Positions 37,558-45,762 of a stretch of 64,000 nt of DNA are shown here, in pieces. The stretch's first letter is position 1; every line of letters starts with the position of its first letter. The position numbers and the translations under genes are program-made. Under the pieces are notes generated by a model. The model was not told where the DNA came from. It saw only the letters and a program-made list of their open reading frames with translations, and made no database searches. Source of the stretch: Hyphomonas beringensis (GTDB lineage Bacteria > Pseudomonadota > Alphaproteobacteria > Caulobacterales > Hyphomonadaceae); assembly GCF_000682755.1 (NCBI RefSeq), contig NZ_AWFF01000001.1:124001-188000 (forward strand), given 5' to 3'.

Positions 37558-38904
37558 CTATTTCAGGCTGCGGTTCACCAGGTTTTCCAGCATTTCCTGG
37601 CGGCCGCTGGTGTGGGACGGGTTGAGGCCCGCGGCGGCTGCCTTGTCGGCAATGCTCTCAAGGCTCGCGCCATCGGACAGCATCATCTTGCCAAGGTCAC
37701 TGCCTTCCCAGCCGGCATAGCGCTCAGCCTTGAATTTCGCGATCTCGCCTTTCTCGATGATGTCCGCTGCTGACAGCAGTGCACGGGCCAGCGCGTCGAC
37801 GCCGCCGACATGGGCGTAGAACAGGTCATCCAGATCGCTGGACTGGCGGCGCACCTTGGCATCAAAGTTGAACCCACCGGTATCGAGGCCGCCAGACGGC
37901 AGCAGCTCAATCAGGGCCAACGTGATGTCACGAACGTCCAGATTGAACTGGTCCGTGTCCCACCCATTTTGGTAGTTACCACAATTGATGTCGATAGAGC
38001 CCATGATGCCCAGAGAGACAGCTGTTGCAATTTCATGCGCGAAGCTGTGGCCGGACAGTGTGGAGTGGTTCGGCTCGATATTCACATGCACTTCCTTTTC
38101 CAGGCCGAAGCGCTGAAGGAAACCGTGAATGGTTGCAGAGTCGAAATCATACTGATGATACATCGGCTCGTGCGGTTTCGGCTCAATCAGGATTTTGCCT
38201 TTGAAGCCGATCTTGTGCTTGTGCTCCACAACCATGGAAAGGAAGCGGCCGAAATTGTTCAGCTCACGGTCCAGGCTGGTATTGAGCAGGGTGTCATAGC
38301 CTTCCCGGCCACCCCACAGAACATAGTTCTCACCGCCCAGCTGGTTGGTGGCTTCCAGACAGTCACGGATCTGGCGCACGGCGCAGGCCGCAACTTCCGG
38401 GTTCGGATTGGTCAGGCCGCCAGCGGCAAAGCGCGGATTGCTGAACAGGTTTGCCGTGCCCCACAGCAGCTTCACGCCGGTAGCTTCCTGATAGGCAGCC
38501 AGACGATCTGCAGAACGCTTCAGATTGTTTGAGAGTTCATCCGGCGTTGCGGAGTCTTCCGTCACATCGACATCGTGGAAGCAGTAATAAGGCAGGCCCA
38601 GCTTGGTGAAGAACTCAAATGCGGCAGCCATCTTGGCGTCGGCCGCGGCGCGATCATTCGCGGCGCCGTGCCACGGGCGGTCCGTTGTGCCTGCGCCGAA
38701 GATGTCAAAGCCATCCCAGCAGAATGTATGCCAGTAGCACACGGCCATGCGCAAATGGTCTTCCATGCGCTTGCCAAGAACCATCTGGTCCTTGTTGTAG
38801 TAACGATAGGCCAGCATATTGTTGCTATCCGGGCCTTCATACTTGATCGGGTCGATCCCTTTGAAAACGGGATCGCTATCTACCTTGATCTCACCGTCAG
38901 CCAT
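37558..38904 (-). CDS. xylA: Xylose isomerase XylA
   Basis: A 448-residue TIM-barrel enzyme interconverting D-xylose and D-xylulose with two divalent metals. Catalytic and metal motifs are clear: FCWDGFDIFGAGT and the His region YYCFHDVDVTED near 100, NYVLWGGREGYDTLLNT near 185, KILIEPKPHEPMYHQYDFD near 230 and NIEPNHSTLSGHSFAHEIA near 270. Length matches the longer class II enzymes. It lies 12 bases after xylB with a strong ribosome site (AAGGAG), so the pair is an operon. It indicates the isomerase route rather than the oxidative Weimberg pathway known from Caulobacter. Confidence 0.97.
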   Translation of the reverse strand: MADGEIKVDSDPVFKGIDPIKYEGPDSNNMLAYRYYNKDQMVLGKRMEDHLRMAVCYWHTFCWDGFDIFGAGTTDRPWHGAANDRAAADAKMAAAFEFFTKLGLPYYCFHDVDVTEDSATPDELSNNLKRSADRLAAYQEATGVKLLWGTANLFSNPRFAAGGLTNPNPEVAACAVRQIRDCLEATNQLGGENYVLWGGREGYDTLLNTSLDRELNNFGRFLSMVVEHKHKIGFKGKILIEPKPHEPMYHQYDFDSATIHGFLQRFGLEKEVHVNIEPNHSTLSGHSFAHEIATAVSLGIMGSIDINCGNYQNGWDTDQFNLDVRDITLALIELLPSGGLDTGGFNFDAKVRRQSSDLDDLFYAHVGGVDALARALLSAADIIEKGEIAKFKAERYAGWEGSDLGKMMLSDGASLESIADKAAAAGLNPSHTSGRQEMLENLVNRSLK

Positions 38905-38916
38905 AATTCGTTCTCC

Positions 38917-40362
38917 TTAGAAAGCATCTTTCAGCATACGGTACAGTGTACCGAATTTCTCATATTTCGGGGCCAGCTTGTCCTGGTCGCTGTCTTTGGG
39001 CTCCACGATCTGGAGCACTTCAGGCGCCTCGAACATGTCTTCGACGTCTCCGCCCAGAGTCGCAAAGCGGGCAAGCCGTGCTGCGCCATAGGCCGGGCCG
39101 GTTGCGGCGCCGTCCCGGTAGACCATCGGGCAATCCAGAACCGCAGACAGGATGCGCCCCCAATAGGTGGACTGAGCCCCGCCGCCGATTACCGAAATGC
39201 TGTGGACATCAACACCGGACTCGACCAGCGCTTTGAACCCATCCGCCATGCCAAAGGCCACACCCTCCAGTACGGCCTGACCGATCTGTGCAGGGCCGGA
39301 ATCATGCCCCAGACCGAACAGAACACCTGACGCATGCGGATTATTGTGGGGCGTGCGTTCACCTGAAAGATACGGGAGGAAGTGTTCAGGTCCCCCGAGG
39401 CTAGCCTCGGTTTGCGCGCGCCTGACAAGGTCTCCAGCGTCAGGTGTTCCGGTCAGTTTGACAGCCCAGTCAAGGCAACTGGCCGCACTCAGCATGACAG
39501 ACATCAAATGCCAGCGGTCCGGCAGGGCATGACAGAAAGCATGCGCCGCAGAGCCGGGATTTGACCTGAATGTATTGCCCGCCACAAAAATCACACCGGA
39601 GGTACCAAGCGAGAGAAGGGCTTCGCCTTCATCAATCACCCCCACCCCGACAGCGCCGGCAGCGTTGTCACCGCCGCCCGCCACAACCGGAACGCGCTGC
39701 ATGCCCCAGGCCTCAGCGGCCTCCTGGCGCAGCACACCGGTGACTTCATGGCCCTCATACAGCTTCGGCATATTGGCTTCGGTGAGACCGCAGGCCGCGA
39801 GCAGCTCGCCACACCATTTGCGGTTTTCAACATCCATCCACAGCGTGCCGGAAGAATCAGACATGTCGGACGCAAGGTCACCCGTCATCCGTAGGCGCAC
39901 GTAATCCTTGGGCAGAAGAACAGCGTGGATTTTTTCGAAGATTTGAGGCTCGTGACGGCGCACCCATTCCAGCTTAGGCGCGGTAAAGCCCGGCATGACC
40001 AGATTGCCGCCCTTGCTGACAAATTCAGGCGTAGACTCCTGCAGCTCCCGGCACTCTTCAAAGCTGCGCCCATCATTCCAGAGAATGGCCGGTCGGAGCG
40101 GTGCCAGGGATTTGTCGAGCAGCGTCGCGCCATGCATCTGGCCAGAGAGGCCAATGGCCTTCACGCCATGACGGCGGTTCACGTCCAGTTTCGCGACAGC
40201 CATGTTCGTGGCCGTCCACCAGTCAGACGGGTTCTGCTCAGACCAAAGCGGCTTCGGACGGGAAATCGGCAGATCAGCCTGGCTGACCTCTACCTGGCGT
40301 CCGCTCTCATCAATGAGCGCTGCCTTGACGCTGGATGTGCCGATGTCGATGCCAAGAAACAC
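38917..40362 (-). CDS. xylB: Xylulokinase XylB
   Basis: A 481-residue FGGY-family kinase that phosphorylates D-xylulose to xylulose-5-phosphate, which enters the pentose phosphate pathway. The N-terminal phosphate motif GIDIGTSSVKAALID (4-18), the substrate region IGLSGQMHGATLLD near 73, the catalytic Asp region VAGGGDNAAGAVGVG near 230 and the C-terminal ISVIGGGAQSTYWGRIL near 395 are all present. The start is GTG at 40362, with GGGAGGG about nine bases upstream. It is the promoter-proximal gene of xylB-xylA, transcribed from the operator region at 40410-40425. Confidence 0.96.
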   Translation of the reverse strand: MFLGIDIGTSSVKAALIDESGRQVEVSQADLPISRPKPLWSEQNPSDWWTATNMAVAKLDVNRRHGVKAIGLSGQMHGATLLDKSLAPLRPAILWNDGRSFEECRELQESTPEFVSKGGNLVMPGFTAPKLEWVRRHEPQIFEKIHAVLLPKDYVRLRMTGDLASDMSDSSGTLWMDVENRKWCGELLAACGLTEANMPKLYEGHEVTGVLRQEAAEAWGMQRVPVVAGGGDNAAGAVGVGVIDEGEALLSLGTSGVIFVAGNTFRSNPGSAAHAFCHALPDRWHLMSVMLSAASCLDWAVKLTGTPDAGDLVRRAQTEASLGGPEHFLPYLSGERTPHNNPHASGVLFGLGHDSGPAQIGQAVLEGVAFGMADGFKALVESGVDVHSISVIGGGAQSTYWGRILSAVLDCPMVYRDGAATGPAYGAARLARFATLGGDVEDMFEAPEVLQIVEPKDSDQDKLAPKYEKFGTLYRMLKDAF

Positions 40363-40408
40363 GATTTACTACCCTCCCGCTGGCAAATTTTTCTGAGCTT
40401 GCCTCGCA

Positions 40409-40426
40409 AATGATACCGCTATCATT
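40409..40426. promoter_or_regulatory. LacI-type operator between xylB and the epimerase gene
   Basis: The 18 bases AATGATACCGCTATCATT have 7-base inverted arms around a CCGC centre, with the central CG dyad typical of LacI-family operators. The inner 16 bases (40410-40425) recur exactly at 43893-43908 between the GH10 and GH43 genes. The site lies 47 bases before xylB and in the divergent epimerase promoter region. Confidence 0.75.
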
Positions 40427-40623
40427 TCAATTCGAACCTCGCAAGACTCGATTGAACGCGAACTGCTCAGACGCACTAAATTTCCCTATTTTGCCTGTTT
40501 TGACGGGGTATCCGGGCAGATTGCACCGGATTTGGCCTTTTCATGACAACGTTCCCATGCTTTCTGGCGCCGACTCAACACAGAAAACAGGCGGCGGCCC
40601 TCAAAGGCACGTCGAATGCGAGC

Positions 40624-41505
40624 ATGACCCTGCACCTCTCCCATGGCCCCTGCGAATTGGCCCTTCTGCCGGAAATTGGCGGCTCAACGGGGGCCTTCAC
40701 CTATAAGGGCATGGACATCCTGCGCCCCTTCCCCACAGCCGAGGTCGACGCCTCAGCCGGGCCGCTGGAGAGCGCGGGCTTTCCGCTTTTTCCATTTTCA
40801 GGGCGTATTCAGAATGCCGCCTTCACCTGGAATGGTCATCAGATTGAGCTGGAGCCAAACTTCCCGCCAGAGCCGCACGCCATTCACGGGCAGGCCTGGC
40901 AGAACCCGTGGACGGCTAAGAAGACAGGTGAGGCAAGCGCCCGCATGATCTATGAGCACACGCCCGGAAACTGGCCCTGGGCCTATCGCGCCGAACAGCT
41001 GTTCGAACTGACAGAAGACGGCCTGACGCTGACCATGCACCTGACGAATACCGGAACCGAGACCATGCCCGCCGGTATGGGGTGGCACCCCTATTTCCCC
41101 CGTCACGATGCGCGCCTGATGGTGAACGTCAAAGGCATCTGGCGGTCCGGTGAAGATATGATCCCCACTGAAGTGATCTCCCCCTCAGAAGACGAAGACC
41201 TGACGATCTGGCGGGAAGTCGACAGCCTGTCTCTGGACAATGCCTTTGTCGCGGAAGAGCCGGAAGCCGCGATCTATTGGCCCGCGCGTAAGATCCGTGT
41301 GGATATCAGCGCCGATCCGGTCATGAGCCATACCGTGGTCTACACGCCCAAAGGACAGGACTTTTTCTGCGTGGAGCCCGTGACCCATTCGCCTGACGCG
41401 GTCAACAGCACACATGGCGCAGACGTGACAGGACTGCAGACACTCGCAGGCGGCGAAACTTTGACAGGCGCGCTACACCTGACCGTGCATGAAGTGGCCG
41501 ACTAA
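40624..41505 (+). CDS. Aldose 1-epimerase (mutarotase) family protein
   Basis: A 293-residue beta-sandwich protein of the GalM superfamily, which interconverts alpha and beta anomers of sugars. It shows PEIGGSTGAFTYKGMDILRP at the N-terminus, GFPLFPFSGRIQNAAFTW near 60, the histidine region PEPHAIHGQAWQNPW near 87, PAGMGWHPYFP near 150 and a C-terminal Glu in DFFCVEPVTH near 255. In this locus it probably supplies alpha-xylose to the isomerase. ATG 40624 gives the usual short N-terminus; an ATG at 40543 would add 27 residues without a clear ribosome site. It converges on LacI regulator 2. Confidence 0.87.
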   Translation: MTLHLSHGPCELALLPEIGGSTGAFTYKGMDILRPFPTAEVDASAGPLESAGFPLFPFSGRIQNAAFTWNGHQIELEPNFPPEPHAIHGQAWQNPWTAKKTGEASARMIYEHTPGNWPWAYRAEQLFELTEDGLTLTMHLTNTGTETMPAGMGWHPYFPRHDARLMVNVKGIWRSGEDMIPTEVISPSEDEDLTIWREVDSLSLDNAFVAEEPEAAIYWPARKIRVDISADPVMSHTVVYTPKGQDFFCVEPVTHSPDAVNSTHGADVTGLQTLAGGETLTGALHLTVHEVAD

Positions 41506-41514
41506 GCGCCTACC

Positions 41515-42573
41515 TTAGGATGTCAGCTTACGGACAGAGTCGCGTTCGATGACAGAAACATCCATTACGGCGTTACGCTGACTGCTGTCTGTATCATCAC
41601 CATTCGAGATGTAATTCGCCAGCAGATCAACGGATTGATAGCCCATCTCGGCAATCGGCTGCCGTACTGTGGTCAACTGAGGCCAGATCGCGCTGGCAAT
41701 CGGTGTATCATCGTACCCGACCACGGAAATGTCTTCCGGCACACGCTTGCCATGGCGGAACGCTGACGCGATCACACCAGCAGCCATGTCATCATTGCTG
41801 GCAAAAATGGCTGTAGGCAGATCAGCCAGGGCCAACATGGCGTCTGCCGCTTCCATGCCACTGCGATAGGTAAACTTGCCCTGTTTGACGAGCGCCGGAT
41901 CAACCTCCAGGCCATGCGCCTCCATGGCTTTCATAAAGCCTCTGTGGCGGCGATGCGAAGACATCTGATCCTCGGCGCCGATGACAAAACCAATGCGCTT
42001 ATGACCGCGTTCAATGAGGTACTCCGTCATCCGCGTTGCGGCGGCCTCATCGTCAATTGCCAGGCTGATGCCGGCCTCTTCAGCAGATTTCGGGGCGATC
42101 AGAACGGCGGGAAGGCCCGCCTCGTCCAGCTTGCTGAGCAGCAAGTCATCCTCGCTGAGCGGCGGTACGACGAGGATTCCATCCAGACCTGCACCGCTAA
42201 GGCGTTCAACCAATTGGTCCACGTCAGACGGCTCGATATAGGAGGAGAAATCTTCCAGCACGAGGTGGTGGCCCGCTTCGCGGCAGCGGTTCATCGCGCC
42301 AATCAAAAGCTCGCTGAGATAGCTGTTGCTGGGATTGTTGAAGATCATGCCGATGAACAGCGAGCTGCCACCAGCAAGGCTGCGCGCAAGCAGGTTTGGC
42401 CGGTATTTCAGTTCCCGAATGGCTTCCTCGACGCGTTCACGCGTGGCTTGGCGCACGACATTCCTGCCGTTCAGCACGCGGGAGACGGTCATCTGCGAGA
42501 CGCCTGCCAGTTCTGCCACTTCCTTGATCGTGGCATGCTGGCGCCTGCCATTTCTTGAAACTTTCTCGGCCAT
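41515..42573 (-). CDS. LacI-family transcriptional regulator 2 (xylan locus)
   Basis: A 352-residue repressor with helix-turn-helix TIKEVAELAGVSQMTVSRVLNG (about 15-36), hinge LLARSLAGG and an effector-binding domain containing GFVIGAEDQMSSHRRHRGF and PTAIFASNDDMAAGVIASAFR. ATG 42573 has AGGA six bases before it; a TTG two codons upstream is less likely. It follows the GH10 gene on the same strand and could be autoregulated through the operator at 43893-43908. GAAACCGTTTC (42657-42667) in its leader is a possible second site. It is a close structural twin of LacI regulator 1. Confidence 0.9.
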   Translation of the reverse strand: MAEKVSRNGRRQHATIKEVAELAGVSQMTVSRVLNGRNVVRQATRERVEEAIRELKYRPNLLARSLAGGSSLFIGMIFNNPSNSYLSELLIGAMNRCREAGHHLVLEDFSSYIEPSDVDQLVERLSGAGLDGILVVPPLSEDDLLLSKLDEAGLPAVLIAPKSAEEAGISLAIDDEAAATRMTEYLIERGHKRIGFVIGAEDQMSSHRRHRGFMKAMEAHGLEVDPALVKQGKFTYRSGMEAADAMLALADLPTAIFASNDDMAAGVIASAFRHGKRVPEDISVVGYDDTPIASAIWPQLTTVRQPIAEMGYQSVDLLANYISNGDDTDSSQRNAVMDVSVIERDSVRKLTS

Positions 42574-42656
42574 TTTCAATCCTGTACGCCCCCTCAGCGT
42601 GTCCCCCTTTTTTGGCTACGTGCTCTGGTCCTGCTGCCACTAATTCGGGGGGACCT

Positions 42657-42667
42657 GAAACCGTTTC
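42657..42667. promoter_or_regulatory. Possible LacI-type half-palindrome upstream of regulator 2
   Basis: The 11 bases GAAACCGTTTC form inverted GAAAC/GTTTC arms around one central base. They lie 84-94 bases before the regulator 2 start and 47 bases after the GH10 stop, so they could be an internal autoregulatory site. The short length makes chance occurrence possible. Confidence 0.25.
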
Positions 42668-42713
42668 TGCAAGATTTTCAAGCCAATTCAGGCAGTAAGA
42701 GAGAAACCTGCAA

Positions 42714-43838
42714 CTAAGCGAGCCTGTCTGGGGCAGACTTCAGCGCGGATGCAACAGCATCCCTCATAAGCTTTGGACGGTACTGGCTGTCATACAGGGT
42801 GGGGCGTTTTTCAATGCCATCCTCACGTGGCTTGAAGCCCTGCAGCCAGTTCTGATTGTCCACCATGCCCCAGATCAGCAGGTCTTTTGTCTGCGGATAG
42901 CTGAACATCATGTCGAGATAATCACGCGTATAGGCCGCCATTTCGCGATCGCGTTGGGCGATCCCTGGCGCCATCTGGGTATCATTGACGTCGAATTCGG
43001 TTAGATAGAGGTCAAGCCCCATCCCGACGACTTCATCGACGAAGCCACGCCAGAGACGCTGTTGCGTGGCGTTGAAGGCAGATGGCGGCGCATCGTTGGA
43101 ATGGCTCTGAATGCCGAGCGCATGGATCGGCACATCATGCTTCTTCAGCCTCTCCAGCAGCCTCAGAACACCGGCGCGGTGCGTCTCATGAGACGGCTCC
43201 CAGCTCATATAATCATTATAGGCGAGCGTCGCATTTGGCGCTGCTGCATGCGCGGTGCGGAAGGCAAAGTCGATCACTTCCGGCCCCATGGCCCGGGTCA
43301 GGGATGTTTCGCGAATATCTCCCGTCTCCGGGTCGATCGTCTCGTTCACGACATCCCAGGAATAGATGAATCCTGCATCATGGGAGGCAACTCTGGTAAT
43401 GTAATCCCCAAGCAGGGCTTCGGCCTCAGCGAGGTTGGCGAATTGCGTTTCGTTGACCCATTTCGGCAGCCATTGTGAATGCTGCCACAGCAAGGTGTGC
43501 CCGCGCATACCCAGACCATTAGCCTTGGCAAAGGCGACCAGCTTGTCACCCGGCGCGAAGTTCAATTCACCAGGCTCGGGCTGGATCACATACATCTTGT
43601 GGGCATTATCAGCGACGATGACCGCGCAATCGCGCAGCACGATCTCCACGTATTTCGGATCGTCCAGCTGTTGCGGCGCAATGGCTGTACCGAAGCGGAT
43701 GCCCTTTGCCGCGGCCAGGTCTTTCAGCGGAGCGGTCTCAGTGCCCAAAGGCGGAACGTCTGTGCCGGAAGACGCGCAGGCCGCAGCGGCAGCACTGGCA
43801 GACATGAGGGCAAGCGCGTGGCGTCTGGTGAATGTCAT
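42714..43838 (-). CDS. Endo-1,4-beta-xylanase, GH10, exported lipoprotein
   Basis: A 374-residue glycoside hydrolase family 10 enzyme that cleaves internal xylan bonds with retention. The acid/base is Glu166 in SWDVVNE and the nucleophile Glu281 in LYLTEFDV; GHTLLWQHSQWLPKW (113-127) is also diagnostic. The signal MTFTRRHALALMSASAAAAAC contains RR (possible Tat export) and a cysteine after small residues (Cys21, possible lipoprotein), so the enzyme is probably membrane-anchored or periplasmic. GGGAGGA precedes the start by nine bases. It is divergent from the GH43 gene across a shared operator. Confidence 0.95.
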   Translation of the reverse strand: MTFTRRHALALMSASAAAAACASSGTDVPPLGTETAPLKDLAAAKGIRFGTAIAPQQLDDPKYVEIVLRDCAVIVADNAHKMYVIQPEPGELNFAPGDKLVAFAKANGLGMRGHTLLWQHSQWLPKWVNETQFANLAEAEALLGDYITRVASHDAGFIYSWDVVNETIDPETGDIRETSLTRAMGPEVIDFAFRTAHAAAPNATLAYNDYMSWEPSHETHRAGVLRLLERLKKHDVPIHALGIQSHSNDAPPSAFNATQQRLWRGFVDEVVGMGLDLYLTEFDVNDTQMAPGIAQRDREMAAYTRDYLDMMFSYPQTKDLLIWGMVDNQNWLQGFKPREDGIEKRPTLYDSQYRPKLMRDAVASALKSAPDRLA

Positions 43839-43892
43839 CTTCGTTTTCCTCCCTTGGCGCGCAGGGCTTCAATGGCCCTTGGCTTTTGATTT

Positions 43893-43908
43893 ATGATACC
43901 GCTATCAT
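43893..43908. promoter_or_regulatory. LacI-type operator between GH10 and GH43 genes
   Basis: ATGATACCGCTATCAT is an exact 16-base copy of the core at 40410-40425. It is centred in the 120-base divergent gap between the GH10 and GH43 starts. Outer TTGATTT and AAATCAA arms extend the symmetry. Two identical palindromes 3.5 kb apart at divergent sugar promoters point to one repressor controlling both. Confidence 0.75.
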
Positions 43909-43958
43909 GGAAAATCAAACAAGGTCCATACCAAGAAAAAACATGAGGGAGAGAGACA

Positions 43959-45701
43959 TTGCGACGATCCGGAAACCGAAAATTCATCCTGGCGGCCAGT
44001 GCAGGCATGATGGCCCTGCTGGCAGGCTGCGCGGAAAGAGCCGCCCTGCCCGAGCAGACTGAAGAGAGCAGTGAAGCGGCCTTCGAATACCTGACCTATA
44101 AAGGCCAGGACGCCATCTTCGATACACCGCTGGCGGACAATCAGGCGCGTAATCCAATTCTTGCTGGCTTTTATCCCGATCCCAGCATCACGCAGGTGGG
44201 CGGAGATTATTACCTCGTGAATTCCACCTTCGCCTATTATCCCGGCATCCCGGTGTTCCACAGCAAGGATCTGATCAACTGGACGCAAATTGGCAATGTC
44301 ATCGACCGACCGGACATGCTGGATTTCGGCAAGCTTGGCGTATCCCGCGGCGTCTTTGCCCCAACCATCGAGTATCATGATGGCCTGTTTCATGTCGTGA
44401 ACACGTGTGTCGACTGCGGCGGCAATTTCGTCGTTGCGGCATCGGACCCGGCAGGGCCATGGTCTGATCCGGTCTGGGTGCCGGAGGTCGGCGGGATCGA
44501 CCCTTCGATCTTTTTTGATCTCGATGGCAAGGCCTACATGATCAACAATGACGAGCCGGAAGGCGGCTCCAACTATGAAGGGCACCGCGCCATCTGGATC
44601 CGCGAGATCGACCCGAAAACCTTCCAGCCTATTGGCGAGGCCGTGGTGGCCGTGAATGGCGGTGTACGGATTGAAGATAAGCCGATCTGGATTGAGGGGC
44701 CTCACCTCTATCGTATTGGAGACGAATACCTGCTCAGCATGGCGGAGGGCGGCACCGGGCCGCAGCATTCTCAGGTTGTCTTCAAATCAGACAGTCCGCT
44801 TGGGCCCTTCACGCCCTATGAAGGCAACCCCGTACTGACGCAAAGAGACCTGCCGGAAGACCGCACCAATCCTGTTACCTCAGTCGGCCATGCGGATTTT
44901 GCGCAGGACGCTGCCGGAAACTGGTGGGCCGTATTCCTTGGCACCCGGCCCTATCGCGGCAACCAGTACAATACTGGCCGGGAGACTTTCCTGCTGCCCG
45001 TGACCTGGGAAGACGGCTTTCCCCGCATCGGCCCCGAACGCGGCGAGGAAGTGCCTTATGTGATCCAGAAGCCGGATCTGCCGGATCAGCCTGCCGCCCC
45101 CCTGCCCCTGACTGGTAACTTCACCGTCACACAGGAATTTGATGGCGATACGCTGCCGCTCAACTGGATGACCGTCCGTGTGCCACAGGAAGACTGGTAC
45201 AGTATGGAAGACGGCAAGCTGATCCTGAAAAAGCGCCCGGTCGGCCTGGGTGATTTCGGCCATCCCTCCTTCGCGGCGCGGCGCCAACAGCACATGAATG
45301 CTGAAGCCTCCACCGAACTCAGCTTCACGCCCGCAAGCGCGGAGGAAGAAGCCGGCATCGCCGCATTCCAGAATGATGACTTCTATTACGCGCTGGGCGT
45401 ATCCTTGAACGCAAGGGGTAAGCGCATCATCCGGGTGCGCAAGCGTGCAGGCGGCGAGACGGACGCGGAAGGCGAGATAGTTGCGGAAGTGCCCGCCCTG
45501 TCCTCAGAGGGGCAGCCCATCAAGCTGAAAATCACAGCGCGGGCGGACCGCTATGATTTCCATCAGGCCGCCCCTGGCGGCGAGTGGGAAGCCGTAGCGA
45601 TGGATCAGGATGGCACGATCCTCAGTACAGATACCGCAGGCGGCTTCGTCGGCACCATGCTGGGGCTCTACGCACAGTCTGAGCGCAGCTCTGCCGACTG
45701 A
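43959..45701 (+). CDS. GH43 beta-xylosidase/arabinofuranosidase, lipoprotein
   Basis: A 580-residue inverting glycosidase. The five-bladed propeller domain (about 62-370) has base Asp74 in FYPDPSIT, the modulating Asp181 in GGIDPSIFF and acid Glu246 in WIEGPHLY. A C-terminal beta-sandwich (about 385-575) of the type found in xylosidases follows. The signal ends in LLAGC (Cys24), predicting a lipoprotein. The start is TTG at 43959, with GGGAGAGAG just upstream. It should release xylose or arabinose from xylooligosaccharides. Its end converges on the GH3 gene. Confidence 0.93.
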   Translation: MRRSGNRKFILAASAGMMALLAGCAERAALPEQTEESSEAAFEYLTYKGQDAIFDTPLADNQARNPILAGFYPDPSITQVGGDYYLVNSTFAYYPGIPVFHSKDLINWTQIGNVIDRPDMLDFGKLGVSRGVFAPTIEYHDGLFHVVNTCVDCGGNFVVAASDPAGPWSDPVWVPEVGGIDPSIFFDLDGKAYMINNDEPEGGSNYEGHRAIWIREIDPKTFQPIGEAVVAVNGGVRIEDKPIWIEGPHLYRIGDEYLLSMAEGGTGPQHSQVVFKSDSPLGPFTPYEGNPVLTQRDLPEDRTNPVTSVGHADFAQDAAGNWWAVFLGTRPYRGNQYNTGRETFLLPVTWEDGFPRIGPERGEEVPYVIQKPDLPDQPAAPLPLTGNFTVTQEFDGDTLPLNWMTVRVPQEDWYSMEDGKLILKKRPVGLGDFGHPSFAARRQQHMNAEASTELSFTPASAEEEAGIAAFQNDDFYYALGVSLNARGKRIIRVRKRAGGETDAEGEIVAEVPALSSEGQPIKLKITARADRYDFHQAAPGGEWEAVAMDQDGTILSTDTAGGFVGTMLGLYAQSERSSAD

Positions 45702-45708
45702 ACAAGAA

Positions 45709-45740
45709 AACGGGCGTGCACCTTATGATGCGCGCCCGAT
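45709..45740 (-). terminator. Terminator between the convergent GH43 and GH3 genes
   Basis: A hairpin GGGCGTGCA/TGCGCGCCC (45712-45720 with 45729-45737, one wobble pair) is followed on the minus strand by UUUUCUU. It lies 26 bases after the GH3 stop and 10 bases after the GH43 stop, and could serve both. Confidence 0.65.
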
Positions 45741-45762
45741 ATTATAACTGCGCTAGCTGTAT

